64,000 nucleotides of DNA, from assembly GCF_026745355.1 (NCBI RefSeq), contig NC_079204.1, positions 48,424,285 to 48,488,284 of the forward strand. Reading direction: 5' to 3'. The position numbers were made by a program, and so were the translations under genes. The notes under the pieces were generated by a model. The model was not told the origin of the DNA, did not search any database, and was given only the letters and a program-made list of their open reading frames with translations. Shown here one piece after another: positions 33,001 to 45,589 of the stretch; positions within the stretch are counted from its first letter, which is position 1; every line of letters starts with the position of its first letter. This DNA is from Beta vulgaris subsp. vulgaris. Its lineage: Eukaryota > Streptophyta > Magnoliopsida > Caryophyllales > Amaranthaceae.

Positions 33001-36000
33001 TTATAATTTATCCTATTATACATTTAAACAAACGCTAACTCATATACGTTACCCACTTGAAAGCCCATGTCATGTTCTTCTCCCTTCTTTAGTGTGTGCA
33101 ATGGATATTTTTGCTAGTTGCAATGGATGTTTTCGTTTTCTCTTTTTTGGCCAATTCTAAAATGTAATGAATGTAACTTGAGAAAAAAATGTTGCAACAC
33201 GGCAAGTCAGCATTACGTAACGATCATCGCAGAGAGAAGGCCGTTGTGGCATTACATAATGGCATTTTGCAGAACGGTAACTTCAAAATAAGTTATAGAA
33301 TGGGCGAGTATTTATTCCATCGTCTACAATGAACCTACCTGTTCCGATTGCATCAACCAAAAGAACAACACAGATGATCAAGTGAAAAAGTTCATTACTC
33401 ATCCAAAGATTATTCTCATGCGGAGCATCTTCATAAACCTTCCAACGTTGTTCCGTCACTGCAAGTGGCCTAGAAATCCTATTTCATTAAGCAAGCTATT
33501 TTGTCCAATGAAGCATATTTGTCCCTGCGTTATCTTTCTTGTAAAGGGTACATCCTCCAGGCTCCAAGTAAAAGCTCACCCATCCTTTGTCTCCATAAGT
33601 ACAAAGCTGTTATTTCTTTTAGGCACAACAAATAATTTCTGTTAATAGCATAGCCTTTGTCCCGTTCCGAAATGATCATGTAACTATATGAGGGATCCCA
33701 AAATCTTAAAACTTATAGATCCTAGAAAGATCCACATGTATGATGAATGAGATAAGATAATTTAATATTTCTTACACCAATGGAATCATCTGTCCAATAC
33801 ACTACTTCTAGTTCTTAACAGAGTTCCAGACTGTGAATACTCATATTAGTATGACATGGCATCTTTTGGGGTATTACACAAGATAAAGCAAGTCTCATTC
33901 CACAGTTTCCACTTTCCACCAGATGGAATCAACTGTACAGAACCCGCATCAACATCCAACCTTGTTGAGGATAATATAGTCCAAATCTCCAAGATATAAA
34001 AGAACATATCTTAAAGCTATCATTGTCAATTTACAGTACGCGACAAGCATGATAGAGCCATCTAGACATGTATAGGGGAATCTCTAAATAGTCATGCTGC
34101 CATATACGTGTTGAGCACATGTAACAATATCTTGAAGTTCTGTCCACACTCAGTGAATGCAAGACTCCTACCCAAGCTTTTCTAAATGGCTTACAGCTTT
34201 CATCTAAAAATCTTGATAGCTAGTGATACCGGTGAAGGAAAGGCTCAAGGCATTGTAAGGCGATAGAGGTACCAGGCCTAGGCATCAGCATGCACTTGAT
34301 TCAAGTAAGACACGCTTCTTAAGATAACAGCTTCTGAGTGTAAACACAGATTGCAGGTATTGGGGCTCTGGTGAAATTATTGGAGTCGCTGTGCCTTAGT
34401 GGATACTGCACTTCAGTTCACGACTTACTGCACTTCAGGTCACGCCTTAGTTAGTGCTCTTCAGTCCAAGCTTCAATGCACCTCTCTCAGGCCTTTTTGA
34501 GCACCTTGCGCAGCATCCCCTTTTTCAAACACTAACTTATATGATGTATCTTAGATTTGTGGCAAACCCAGTACAGATTCTGTGAGCTTGTTGCTTCACT
34601 CACTAACAGCACAACTTGTGAGACATTAGTATACCATCAACAAATTTTTCTCTCTCCACACAGTTGAAAGCTATGTTAATTCATAACTTTGCATCCACAA
34701 TATCCAATCCTACAAACACTCCAATCGTTGCTAAACTTGCAAGCCATTAGTATTCTATATATTCCAACTGAGTATTGTATAATGTTTTTAATCCCTAATT
34801 TTGCTTATCGTTGCACGGCTACGGAATAGAGCCCCCTATCAAGCTCTGTTCATCATAAAATATCGATTTATAATAAGTAATCAAACCAAGCGTACACTAT
34901 GAATGGGCTGATAACAAAATCTAAGTAGTTAGGTACCATTTTGAAGAGTTAGAAAGGCAGTAAAATGAGTTTGATTTGGTAAGGAGGGAGTAGCTTCGAT
35001 GATCAAACAAATTCTTCATGACAAAGATGCTTGCAAGAGGTAAACAAACATTTCCAGCTCATAACATCACACTTAACATATACAATACATACTTTAGTTC
35101 TAGATGGTTCATGAACGCAACACCAAGTGACAGATTACCTCTATGTATGAACCAATAGCACTTTTATTAGAACCGCCAGGTTCCTTCAAGTTGGCTATAG
35201 CTTCCAGTATAAGATTGTCCAACCTACACACTCAAAAGAATTGGAAACAGTGTTAACATCTTGGAAGCATAAGGTGTGGAACATAGCAACTTTTCGGCAG
35301 TAACTAACAGCTCAGGAACAGAATACATGTACCTATTGCATATCAAAAAGTGAATTTCTCACCTTACAATGGATCTTTTGGGGGTTGTGGAAATCTCGAC
35401 AGGTGCACTTGAAGCAACAAGAGGTTTGACATCCGGCATCTCTTCATCACTTTGAGGCACATCACTAACACTAGTATTGTTCTCTTCTTGTTTAACAGGT
35501 GCTGATTGCACTGGAACTCTTTTAAGAGCCACCCTGGACTTCTCCCTAGACCCATATCCACACGTCATCACACTCATGTTTCTCCACTTGTCCTAATCAA
35601 CCAACCACAAAAAGCCTTAGCAAATTTACTCCAACTCACAGCAATTTACCCATGTCCCATCCACAGATACACTTAGAAACAACTAGACAATACAACATCC
35701 CAGATTAGGCAGGCAAAACATGAAAACCTCGAAATTATAAAATTTTGAATATTCGGCAATAACCACTCCAATGTAGATTAGAAACACACGAAAGGCTTCG
35801 ACATTCTACACTTAGCTACATGTGACAATCCTAGCATACTCAAATAACATACATAGGTGAAACCAAATCCTCGTACAACGAAAAAATGCAATACCTTCAG
35901 ATCCACATTAGATCGTAAGTACAACACCCCATTATATTCGGGGTCTTTAAGAATAGTCCGCCACTTCCCGGCCCCATGTTTAAGAACCCCGGCTTTAAGG

Positions 36001-36044
36001 GCAGCTTCTTCTTCCGCAGTCCACTTCTGCTTCGGAGCACCCAT
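24020..36044 (-). CDS. Telomere repeat-binding factor (TRB/SMH: Myb, H1/H5, coiled coil)
   Basis: Five coding exons on the minus strand: 36044-35895, 35592-35363, 35223-35139, 28000-27917 and 24442-24020. All junctions are GT-AG and in phase, giving 323 aa. Residues 7-57 form the single Myb repeat, with KWTAEEE at the start and the telobox-binding signature LKDKWRN, split by intron 1 between K50 and D51. Residues about 127-195 are the linker-histone H1/H5 domain ([38 protein letters not shown]). Residues about 236-297 are an Ala/Glu-rich coiled coil. Arabidopsis TRB1-3 have this layout and length; they bind telomeric and telobox DNA in the nucleus and help recruit Polycomb complexes. Introns 3 (7138 bp) and 4 (3474 bp) are unusually long and both interrupt the H1/H5 domain. 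The start is the first ATG in the MGAPKQKWT context typical of the family. Confidence 0.93.
25163..25815 (+). repeat. Dispersed GTGGCGGAGCCAG-type repeat in TRB intron 4
   Basis: Begins CAGTGGCGGAGCCAGCTAG, the end of a very common plant hAT-type repeat, followed by GGGGTTTCACGTGCACCCCC. A related GTGCACCCCCGAATTC and CTCGGCCCCTAC occur near 25755-25800. The matching right terminal repeat is not visible, so the element is truncated or misjudged at that end. The same family with both ends is present at 53459-53821. Confidence 0.45.
28001..35138 (-). other. 7.1-kb intron 3 of the TRB gene
   Basis: Donor GTAATC (35138) and acceptor TTTGTAG (28001). Apart from the 72-bp tandem duplication and the CA-rich tract listed separately, I see no coding frame or clean terminal repeats. 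A low-complexity, repeat-like stretch with GCCTAGGCATC and AGGCCTTTTTGAGC motifs lies around 34220-34520. Confidence 0.7.
31072..31209. repeat. 72-bp tandem duplication in TRB intron 3
   Basis: Two copies starting at 31072 and 31144 share ACTCAGTTACAGACTC, TCAGCGTAACTGCTAT and AAAGAAAACGAAAAAAT with only a few differences. Each copy contains the inverted pair CAGTTAC/GTAACTG, so each could form a hairpin. A CA/CG-rich tract (ACACACACAGACGAACGCACG type) follows to about 31300. Confidence 0.85.
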
Positions 36045-36530
36045 TGTCACTGATACAATACAGTATGTGATCAGCTGGTTACCCAAGAAAAACTGCCCCA
36101 AAAGATATCACATACATTCAATTAACAACTAAAAAAGTAAATTAAACAACAACCAGAAATAAACCAGCAACAACCCAATTTATGTAATTGCATTTTGTTG
36201 AATTCACAAATACAAAGGATAAAAATTAGCAGAATTTCCGATCAGAAGATAGAAAATCACAGGAAAACAGAAAAAGCGATTACCAAAATGATTATAGTTC
36301 ATGTTGAAAGCTCACATCAAAAACCCTAATTTATAGGAGATAATTCGAATAGAAAAGATGAGCTAAAAAAAAAAATCAACAAGTGAAAAAGAGAATTACT
36401 ACATGAATAGAATTACACAGATTAAGAAGAAGAAAGAGTAGATTGAGATAGAGATATGTACCACAGGATCAGATTCAGAGGTGCGCACATGCAGAGTTGG
36501 CAGAGAGAGAAACGAAAAGAAGGGTTGAAG
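36045..36530 (-). promoter_or_regulatory. 5' UTR with likely leader intron of the TRB gene
   Basis: Upstream of the ATG, a likely acceptor TTTTGGGGCAG ends at 36093 and a likely donor CTGTG/GTACATA starts at 36461. This gives a 369-bp leader intron and a first non-coding exon in the CT-rich segment around 36462-36530. Both sites are inferred from consensus only. Confidence 0.4.
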
Positions 36531-36750
36531 GAGAACGAATAACCGTTTTTTCTTTTTGTTTTGTTATTTTATTTGTTTTGAAGGAGGAAGAAAAATGATG
36601 TGGCGGAGAAATTTTGACCTATCAGCTAGAGAAGGTGGCAAATGCAGACAATGTGGTGGACGTGGAGGATCTACTTCGTTTAGGCACACCCCGAGGGAGG
36701 GAGACGGAAGAGTGGAGAAAGGCCACAGCTCACAAGGGAATGATGGATAG

Positions 36751-38163
36751 GTGCTAATGATCGGATCGGATCGGGTTGGGTCGAGCTTTTGCCTGAGAAG
36801 TGGCTCGTTTTGGGCTAGGTTGCCGGTCGAGTTTTCGGGCGCAAGCTTGAAATATTCTTTTCAAACTTTTTGGAGTTTAAGACGATATATTATGTCTTGG
36901 GCATTATGAACATGTACAAAATCTTCGCTTGAAATTTGGTTAGAAAATTCTGCAAAATTCGAGATCTTTTGGATTGAGTGAGATTGATCATCTCTAGTAT
37001 GGATGCATCATGCACACACAAGTAATAATAATTTTTCAATGTTATACATGTTTGGACTAATTTGCAATTAGCATGAACAACTCAATAATATGAGATAGAT
37101 TAGAGTATTAAGCGATTAGGTTATTCAAATCAATCCTTCATTATCATACATTCATCCATAGATCCTCATGACTTTAATAATTAAATTGCTCGTACATGGT
37201 AAATGTAAACATGTAAACATAAGTTACTCTAGTAAATAACTCTTGATAGATAGGGCTATGAAATCAGATTTAAGATTCATGAAAACAATAATATAGTAAG
37301 TAATAAAGAAAGATATAATAGAATAAGAATTACCATCAATGAAGAATAATAATTAGAATTAAAGGTTCAAAATCTCAAATTGTGAGCTTGTACTATAGTG
37401 AGGACAATAAAAAAAATGAATAAAACTCAAAACAGTAATGACATGTTGCGTTTACAAGCATTCCTAAATTACTTTGTATCTTAATAACACTACTAGGAAA
37501 CCAAGTTACAAAATCACGAAAGTCAAGCCAATCATCAAATGGGGTGGAAATAGCTGCTCAATCTCGATTTTTCCTAGTGATCAAGTTTTCTTTTCAATGG
37601 AACCTTAATTTTGTAGGATCTTTTCTATCCTACGTACTCAATTAAAAAGTCACATATTAAGCTATATACTTTCTATATGCGTACGTCTTATATTAACTGA
37701 TACATTTTTTAAAATGGTAAGGTCCCACAAATCCTATATTATTTCTCTTTCTTTATGCGGGGGCCAAACAATAAAAAAGAAACACACTCTCATACTCATC
37801 TCTTTAAAAATTATCTAGAGCTCCACAATTGACTAACTACATACAATAATAATACTCCACTACCAACTACCAATTACCAATTACCAATAACAATATAAGA
37901 AGTCATATGAAGCACCTATAAATTAGAAATATGTGTCGTTCAAAGTGTATTGATTAATATGGGATGCATAGAATACAATTCTGTGATCCGGTCCTATTAT
38001 ACAAACTTATAAGTGGGTGTTTGGTTGGGGTTTTAAGAATGGGGAAGGGAATAAAGTTTCTTGTTTCCCTTTGTGAGTGTTTGGTCAGTGTTTTTTCAAA
38101 CTATTTACCCCTTCTTTAGTTAAAGAATAGTCCACTTCTCCTTAAATTGATTCGCCACCACCC
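36751..38163. other. Intergenic region, nothing firm
   Basis: 5' flank of the TRB gene. A GGATCGGATCGGGTTGGG segment (36765-36790) and a GTGTTTGGTTGGGG segment (about 38027) look like ends of dispersed MITEs, but no partner ends were found. No coding frame is supported. Confidence 0.4.
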
Positions 38164-38171
38164 CTCAAGGT

Positions 38172-39074
38172 CAGGGCCGTCTTAAATAATCACAAGGACC
38201 TATGCTAATTATAAATCAAGGCGTCTTAAAAATTTTCATATCATATTATAATATAAGATTATACTTCATAGTATTATTATTAATATAAGATGAAACACCT
38301 AAACTTTTTCTTTATTTACATAGTGGTAGGGGATTCTAAAATTTAGCGATGGAGATTCGAATACAAGATAAATGAAACTTATAAAGAGATAAAAAAAATG
38401 TAAGATTACTTTTTAACAAGATACAATTTTTTAATGGCAAGTCTTATGATTAATCAACGCTTCAAGTTTAACATATTTAATTCTAAGTTAATAATTAAGA
38501 CTTTAACTTAGACAATCCTAGTAAATGTATCTTTTAAAAAAAAAATTAATTATTATACTTTGAAGACAGTAAATATATGTTTTTCTAAAGACGTATTGGC
38601 TAGAAAATTTCCTAGGTATACTATCTAAACGTCTCTCAGATAAAAGTACTTTTACCATAAGATTTTTGGTAAAAAAAAAAGTTTGAATAGAGTTAAAATT
38701 ACAACATATAACTGCTTTTCTTTAGATGATAAAACTCATATTAGTATAATTTGAAATTTGATATTTTATTATTTGGAAGTATAAAAACTTGAAAAGGAAA
38801 GAAAATATAGAAAGGTAGTTTTGTTATCGTTTAACAAAAATTTAAGAGTAAAAGAAGCTTATAAAACTGAACAGGTATTGTTGAGCATAGTCGAACCTCA
38901 GACCTCGTACAAAAGCATCATTAAGTTTATCCCAGGACCACTGAGCCACTACATTTATTGTAATTCATGTTCCATTTTTTGCATTAAACGCTACTACGTT
39001 TGTCATATTGGGGCCCTATTTCATTTAGGACCCTGTGCTATTGGTCTGTTTGCACATGCCAATAGTCGGCCCTG
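38172..39074. mobile_element. Non-autonomous hAT-type element with embedded tRNA-like segment
   Basis: Starts CAGGGCCGTC and ends GTCGGCCCTG: inverted ends with one mismatch. A perfect 8-bp TSD CTCAAGGT flanks it (38164-38171 and 39075-39082), the hAT hallmark. It is 903 bp without transposase. Near its right end, on the minus strand, lie a Pol III A-box-like TGGCTCAGTGG (about 38939-38949) and a B-box-like GGTTCGACTAT (about 38887-38897), suggesting a captured or nested tRNA-derived piece. Confidence 0.88.
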
Positions 39075-39119
39075 CTCAAGGTTTGGGATTACCCCATATC
39101 CCTCTACCATACAACCACC

Positions 39120-39224
39120 ACCATTATTGTTGTTGTTGTTGTTTTTTTTGACGAGATTATTGTTGTTGTTGTTATTAATATTAATATCAATATCAATATT
39201 ATTATTATTATCATTATTATTATC

Positions 39225-39282
<58 letters not shown>

Positions 39283-39390
39283 TGTCATTACTATTATTTA
39301 ACTATTACTTATTTATTATTATTAAGTATCATTATTTTTATTAATTATTGTTATTTTAATTATTATTATTATAATTAACTTTTATCTATT
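39120..39390 (+). repeat. (TTA)n / (ATT)n microsatellite
   Basis: A long run of ATT/TTA trinucleotides with few interruptions, perfect in the core (about 39229-39283). It translates into a meaningless Ile/Leu-rich ORF. Confidence 0.95.
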
Positions 39391-40060
39391 TATTACTAAT
39401 TATTAGGCAAAATTGGGCTAACACCCTAAACTATAGCGCGGATGCACCAACCAGCCCCAACTAAGACTTATAGCCTGAACACCCCAAAGTACGGGCCTGG
39501 GTATAGTCCGTACCATACAGGAGGTCGATGATCGAAATTTTCACCTCCTATAAGTCGATTGTTAGATATTGGGCAGCCATAGAAGCGTTTTCCTTTATTG
39601 TGGTTGAACTTCCAAGCAGTTTGATCTCCCAAGAATACCTATAAATCAATCTTTAACTATTAACTCTTCCTAGAATTTAACTTAGGCTCTACTCTTTTTT
39701 TTTTTTTGACAGGTACTTAGGCTTTACTTGAATTGTGCAATTGAGCCAATAATTAGTCATATATAGGAAGTGACATTATTTGATGAATGTTAACTGATTG
39801 TCTTAAAAGTGGAGAAAGGGTTCATTGATGACAAAAATGTCCATTATTAATAACACAACTTAATTCATTCAAAAGAATTTAAAAACAATTATCTTAGATA
39901 GTAATAAACATTAATTTTTCTCTGTTAAGAAATAGAAATCTCTATAGCTAATGAAGTAATACTACTAGAATCATTAAAAACTCCCTTGAAAGATAGGCCA
40001 ATATTCTCTCCCTTGCGAAAAAGGAACGTGCCCCCTTTTTAGGGTTTTCCTTTGCTGATT

Positions 40061-41472
40061 ATGGCGGAGGAACTAATTGATCGTTGTACGAGACTAAAAA
40101 TTACGGATGATGAAAACGCAATCATTGATCTTGGGACTGATGTTCCTGCTGAGATGGATGATAAGTTATCGCTGCGGTTGGTGGGGAAATTGTTGACAAA
40201 TAGGGCTTTTAATGTGGAAGCTTTTAAGCGGACGATAACCCAATCATGGGGTGTGCAGAAGAAAGTCATAATTAAAGCCATCGAAACAAATCTGTTTGTA
40301 TTTCAATTTTTCCATTGGCGTGACAAAGAAAAGGTTTTGGCGGGATGCCCCTGGTATTCTGACCAACATCTTCTGGTACTGAATGAAATTACGGGTGATG
40401 AGCAACCTGCTGAGGTTTCTCTTTCGTTTTCGCCATTCTGGGTACGTATACATAACCTTCCTTTTAACTGTCGGTCGAATGAGGACATTAAAGCTATTGC
40501 TTCATCTATGGGGATTGTGTTGGAAGTTGAAACTGATGAATTAGGGCTGGAGAAGTTTTGTAGGGTGCGTTTTGTTGATGGATGTCAGTAAACCACTGCG
40601 TAGATTTCAGAAAATAAAATCAAAAAATAATAATATTGTGACCATCGAATTTAAATATGAAAGACTCCCTTTCTTTTGTTTCTTATGTGGACGAATGGGG
40701 CATCATGAGAAAGAATGTCAGGTGGAGACGGATGATGAGGGAGAGAAGGAGTTGGGATGGGGATTATGGTTAAAAGCATCTCCGAGAAAGGGACGTACAC
40801 AATATTTGGCAGAGAAGGCTTCGATACTGAAGGGGCAAAAGAAGTTGTTTGTGTGTAAATCACCTGAGCCAACATCGCCGAATGTTAGTCCTAGTGTGCA
40901 TGGGGAAACGAATGAGTTGTGTGCTGTGTATGACAAGGCTGTTGTGGGGGAAAGTGATGGTGGTGAGGCTGCTGGTGGAAAACGGTGTGTGCGAGAGTTG
41001 GAGGAGAGTGTTGCGACAAGTGCGGAAGATGACGGACAACTGGGGGGTGCAGGTGGTAATGGAGAACAGTGATGTGGGAGTGAAGGAGGTTAAGGGTGGG
41101 GCTGCTACTGAATGTTTGGGGCTCATAAGTGGGGAAGACCCTACTGAAAGTCATCGTGTGAGTAATTTTGTACAACCCCAGTTGGTGTTTAACGTGGGGC
41201 GTGACTCTAATACGAAGCAACATAAATTGAAGAAGGTTCGAAGGGTATCAAAGAAGGTGCAGGAAGCTCCAACGGTGGAGAAAATTGGGCCACGAGGGGA
41301 GAAGCGTAAGGAGTGTGGTGTTGAAGGAGATATTATTGATGAAGGGGTGGAGGGGTTAGGTAAGAGAGTATGTAGGGAAGCTGAGATGGGTGTTGTTGAT
41401 CTTATGGATGAGAGTTATGGCTCTTTGACAGTAGCGGAGGTTGGAAGTCCCCAACCCCGCAAAGAGCAATGA
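40061..41472 (+). pseudogene. LINE ORF1 (DUF4283 + CCHC), frameshifted
   Basis: Starts at ATG 40061 (MAEELIDRCTRLKIT). A DUF4283-type domain occupies roughly residues 20-165 (LVGKLLTNRAFN, FWVRIHNLPFN). A CCHC knuckle follows (CFLCGRMGHHEKEC, about 40677-40718), then a variable basic and acidic tail. The frame shifts at about 40575, where GATG is duplicated in tandem (GTTGATGGATGTC): a clear 4-bp insertion. A second shift near 41040-41075 moves to the frame that ends at TGA 41470-41472, overlapping the ORF2 start. ORF1 proteins bind the element RNA. Confidence 0.85.
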
Positions 41473-44400
41473 AACTCTTGAGTTGGAACTGTCAAGGGCT
41501 TGGCAACCCTCGCACAGTTAATACTCTCCGTGACTGGTGCTGGAGAGATAGGCCATCTTTAGTTTTTCTTATGGAAACAAAGGTAGATAAACAAAATTTA
41601 GAAAATGTGAGACGAAAATGTGGTTTCGATAATGGTATGTGTTTTGGAAGTGTTGGTTTGTCGAGAGGCATGGGGTTCTGGTGGAACGACCTCAATGTTA
41701 TTATTCGATCTTTTTCTTCTCATCATATTGTTGCAGATGTCTGTGATACTCAAGATATGGTGGTGTGGCGGGCGATTGGAGTTTATGGCCTGGTTGGGCT
41801 GAAACGTCACAAAAGCATCACACCTGGGCCATGATGCGACAACTCGGTGGTGATGTAAATATTCCTACTGTAATGTTTGGTGATTTTAACGAGATTACGG
41901 GGCTACACGAGAAATATGGAGGAGCCGTCAGAGGGGAGCGCCAGATGGATGCTTTTAGGGGTGCAATTGATGACTATGGTATGATGGATTTGGGGTTTAA
42001 GGGCAATATCTTCACGTGGCAAAGAGGCAATTCGGTTGATACAGTGGTGAGGGAACGCTTGGATAGGTATATGGCTAATAATGCATGGTGTGTCATGTTC
42101 CCATACTCGGAGGTGTTACATTTTCCTATTTATAAGTCGGACCATGCTAGAATTCTACTGAAGTTTGGGAAAGATAAGACTCGTCATAGGAAAGGAAAAT
42201 TATTTCGCTTTGAGTCGCTATGGCTATCTAACGTTGAATGTGAAAAAATTGTAGACAAAGCGTGGAAGGATTATAATGGGGATGATATCAACTCACGGGT
42301 GGAAGGTGTGGCGGGCTCGCATTACTTTTGGTGATGTGCAGAAACGTATACTTGACGCTGAAGGAAGGCTCCATAACCTACAGGAGAAACCTCCCGACGG
42401 GCTGCTTATAGCCCAATGTCAGCAGCTTGCGAATGACCTGGATGATCTTCATCGGTTAAAGGAGTCTTATTGGCACATGAGGGCTCGAACAAAGGAATTG
42501 TGTGACGGAGACAAAAATACATCGTATTTTCACCATAAAGCTAGCCAAAGGCGCAAACGTAATATAATTAAGGGATTGTTTAATATTGCTGGGGTCTGGA
42601 TGTCTTCGAAGGATGATATGGAAGAGATTATTTCTTCGTATTTTGAGACTCTATTTGCGACGAGTAATCCGAGCGATTTTGAAGCAGCGACAGCGGGTAT
42701 AGTTACGAAGGTGACGGATGAGATGAATAAGGAGTTGATTGCAGAACCGAGTGGCGAGGAGATTCGGATGGCTTTATTTCAGATGCACCCTAACAAAGCT
42801 CCAGGTATCGATGGTATGCATGCTTTATTTTTCCAGAAATTTTGGCATATTGTTGGTACGGATGTTATATGTTTTGTGAAGAAATGGTGGCGAGGTGAAG
42901 TTGATTTATCTGAGGCGAACCGGACATGTATCGTGCTCATTCCTAAGTGTGTGGACCCAAAAAATATGACTGAGTTTCGGCCTATTAGTTTGTGTAATGT
43001 GCTTTATAAAATTGTTTCAAAAACTATGGCAAACAAATTAAAGAAGTGTTTAGGGGATTTAATCTCTGTTAATCAAAGTGCGTTTGTTCCAAAGCGGTTG
43101 ATTACAGACAATGCTCTCATAGCTTTTGAAATTTTCCATTACATGAAACGAAAGGGGGATAGGACGGATGGTACTGTGGCTCTGAAACTGGATATGAGTA
43201 AGGCATACGATAGGGTGGAGTGGAGTTTTCTGGAGCATGTTATGTTGAAATTTGGCTTCTCGGTGCAATGTATTCAGAAAATAATGAGTTGTCTACAGAG
43301 TGTATCTTTTTCTTTCAAACTGAACAACCAAGTATCTGGTAATTTGATTCCTGGCAGGGGCCTACGGCAAGGTGATCCAATTTCTCCTTATTTATTTTTA
43401 CTGTGCGCTGATGCTTTTTCTACGTTGCTTACAATGGCTGCTGCAGAAAAGTCGATACATGGAGTAAAGACTTGTAAGAATGCCCCGAGTATATCTCACC
43501 TGTTTTTCGCGGATGATAGTATCTTATTTGCAAAAGCTAATCTGCAAGATGCTCTAAAGTTGCTGATATAATCAGTTTATATGAGAGAGCGTCCGGTCAA
43601 AATGTTAATCTAAGTAAAACGGAGGTTGCTTTTAGTAAAAAGGTATCTGTGGCGAGACGACAGGAGATTGTTGATAAACTTGGTGTTAGAGAAGTGGATA
43701 GACATGAAAAATATTTGGGTCTTCCAACTATTGTTGGGCGCTCGAAGAAGGTTGTTTTTGCTTACTTGAAAGAAAGGATTTGGAAAAAAATTGAATGGGT
43801 GGAAAGAGAAGCTTCTATCTCGTCCTGGAAAAGAAGTTTTGATTAAAGCTGTGGCTCAGGCGATACCGACTTATATGATGAGTCTCTTCCGTATTCCAGA
43901 TGGTCTGATTGATGAGATTCATGCTCTGCTGGCACGTTTTTGGTGGGGTTCGAATGGAACTGAAAGAAAATTGCATTGGCACAGATGGGAATCTCTATGT
44001 CTTCCAAAGACAATGGGGGGTATGGGCTTTAGAGACTTGAAGATTTTTAACCAAGCAATGTTGGCCAAACAATGTTGGCGTCTGTATGAGGAGCCCAACT
44101 CTTTACTTTATATGATTCTTAAAGCTCGTTATTTTAAGAATAATGTGTTCTTAAGTGCTAATAGGGGTTTTGATCCGAGTTATTCATGGAGGAGTATCTG
44201 GGGGGCGAAGTCTTTGCTCTTGGATGGTATGAGGTGGCGGGTGGGAAATGGTTTCAATATATCTGTTTGGAGGGATGCGTGGCTGTCTGGGGAGGAGGGC
44301 AACATAATTCCAACGCCTCTTGGTAATGCTGATCCGGAGATGCGTGTGGCCGAACTCATTGACCATGAAACGGGGTGGTGGAATACTGGGCTGATTAGTG

Positions 44401-45548
44401 GGCTCTTTTCCGCGGCAGATGGGTCAAGGATAATGGATATTCCGTTATCAAAATTTTGGCCGAGGGATGAGAGATATTGGTGGCCCAACGTTGATGGGTG
44501 TTATTCCGTTAAATCGGGATATTGGTTGGGTATGCTTGGCAATACCCGAGAATGGAATGTTGGTGGAGGTCCACGCGAGACAACCATGTGGAAAATTGTT
44601 TGGGGTATGGAAGGGCCAAATAAGATGAAGCATTTTGTGTGGCGAGCTTGTAAAGGGAGTTTAGCAGTGAAGGAAAGACTATATTATAGACACATATCTC
44701 ACGATAATGTGTGTCAAATATGTGGGGAGGAAGAAACAATTATCCACTCTCTTCTTTTTTGCAAGCATGCGTTGGAAATTTGGAATCATAGTGAGTTTAG
44801 TGACGATATTCAAGAGGCACCAAAAAATTCTTTTGCGGACCTCTTTATCTGGATGGCCGAGAAATTAAACAAGGATGATTTGAGGATGTTTGTCACCCTT
44901 GCGTGGGCTGCGTGGATGTGTAGGAATAAGGAACTCTTTGAGACATCTTCACCCTCTTCGGTCCATGTTGCTGCTGGTTTTTGTAAATTGGTGGAGGATA
45001 CTCGCCACTGTGTGAAGCAAGCGCGGATCAATCAGCCCCTATACCACCCTCTTCCACCTACTGCGAGCTGGAACAAACCACAAATGAACTGGGTAAAAGT
45101 AAATGTTGATGCCTATGTGGGGGAAAATCGGACAGTGGGCCTGGGCGTTGTTGTCCGGGACTGGCAGGGCAAGCTATTGGTGGCTGCAGCCACCAGAATG
45201 AATGTGGCGTGGGAGGCTCGGATGGCAGAGGCCGCGGCTGCAAGGTTTGGTGTTATGATTGCTAGAAGGTATGGCTATCCTAAGGTGTGTCTTGAAGGGG
45301 ATGCATTAACTGTTGTGGCAGCTCTTCATCAAAATCAAGTGGGCCGAGCCCCAATTTCTTTATTACTCTCGGATGTAATCTCGTTAAGCAAAGGTTTTGA
45401 TGCTTTTATTTGTAGTCATGTTAAAAGGGCGGGAAACACCGTTGCACATCTAGTGGCAAGGTGGGATGTTAATTTTAACTCTGAAATAGTTTGTACGAAC
45501 TCTTTTCCCCAAAGTGTGACAACTTTGGTGGACTTGGATCTAGCTTAA
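41469..45548 (+). pseudogene. LINE ORF2 (endonuclease, RT, zf-RVT, RNase H), frameshifted
   Basis: APE-type endonuclease at the N-terminus (LLSWNCQGLGNPRT, METK, then GDFNEI at 41880-41897 and SDHARI at about 42139). RT spans about 42780-43540, with NKAPGIDG, RPISLCNVLYK, LDMSKAYDRVEW, GLRQGDPISPYLF and the active site FADDSILF at 43507-43530. The zf-RVT region is near 44600-44790 (VWRACKGSL, then VCQICGEEETIIHSLLFC). RNase H ends the protein (VNVDAYV, ARMAEAAA, LEGDAL, HVKRAGNTVAHLVA), stop at 45546-45548. Frame changes lie near 41785, 42325, 43570 and 43795. The protein would nick target DNA and prime reverse transcription there. Confidence 0.9.
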
Positions 45549-45589
45549 TAAAACGGTTTCGCGTTTCCCCTCAAAAAATAATACTACTA

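Larger units (their letters stand above)
39968..45578 (+). mobile_element. L1-clade plant LINE with RNase H, TSD-bounded
   Basis: 5611 bp flanked by a perfect 11-bp duplication TAATACTACTA (39957-39967 and 45579-45589). It ends in CTC followed by A6. Two overlapping ORFs follow the plant LINE layout: ORF1 (DUF4283 domain and CCHC knuckle) and ORF2 (endonuclease, reverse transcriptase, zf-RVT, RNase H). ORF2 starts in the ORF1 stop (ATGA, 41469-41472). The copy reaches a plausible 5' end about 93 bases before the ORF1 ATG and is essentially full-length, but it carries several frameshifts and is probably immobile. Confidence 0.93.

Noticed and set aside
36556..36750. 64-codon plus-strand ORF in the TRB promoter
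   Set aside because: No recognisable domain or splice context; sits in the upstream flank of a divergent gene.
38821..39378. 185-codon ORF on the plus strand
   Set aside because: It crosses the end of a hAT element and runs into a TTA microsatellite; the Ile/Leu-rich tail is an artefact of the repeat.
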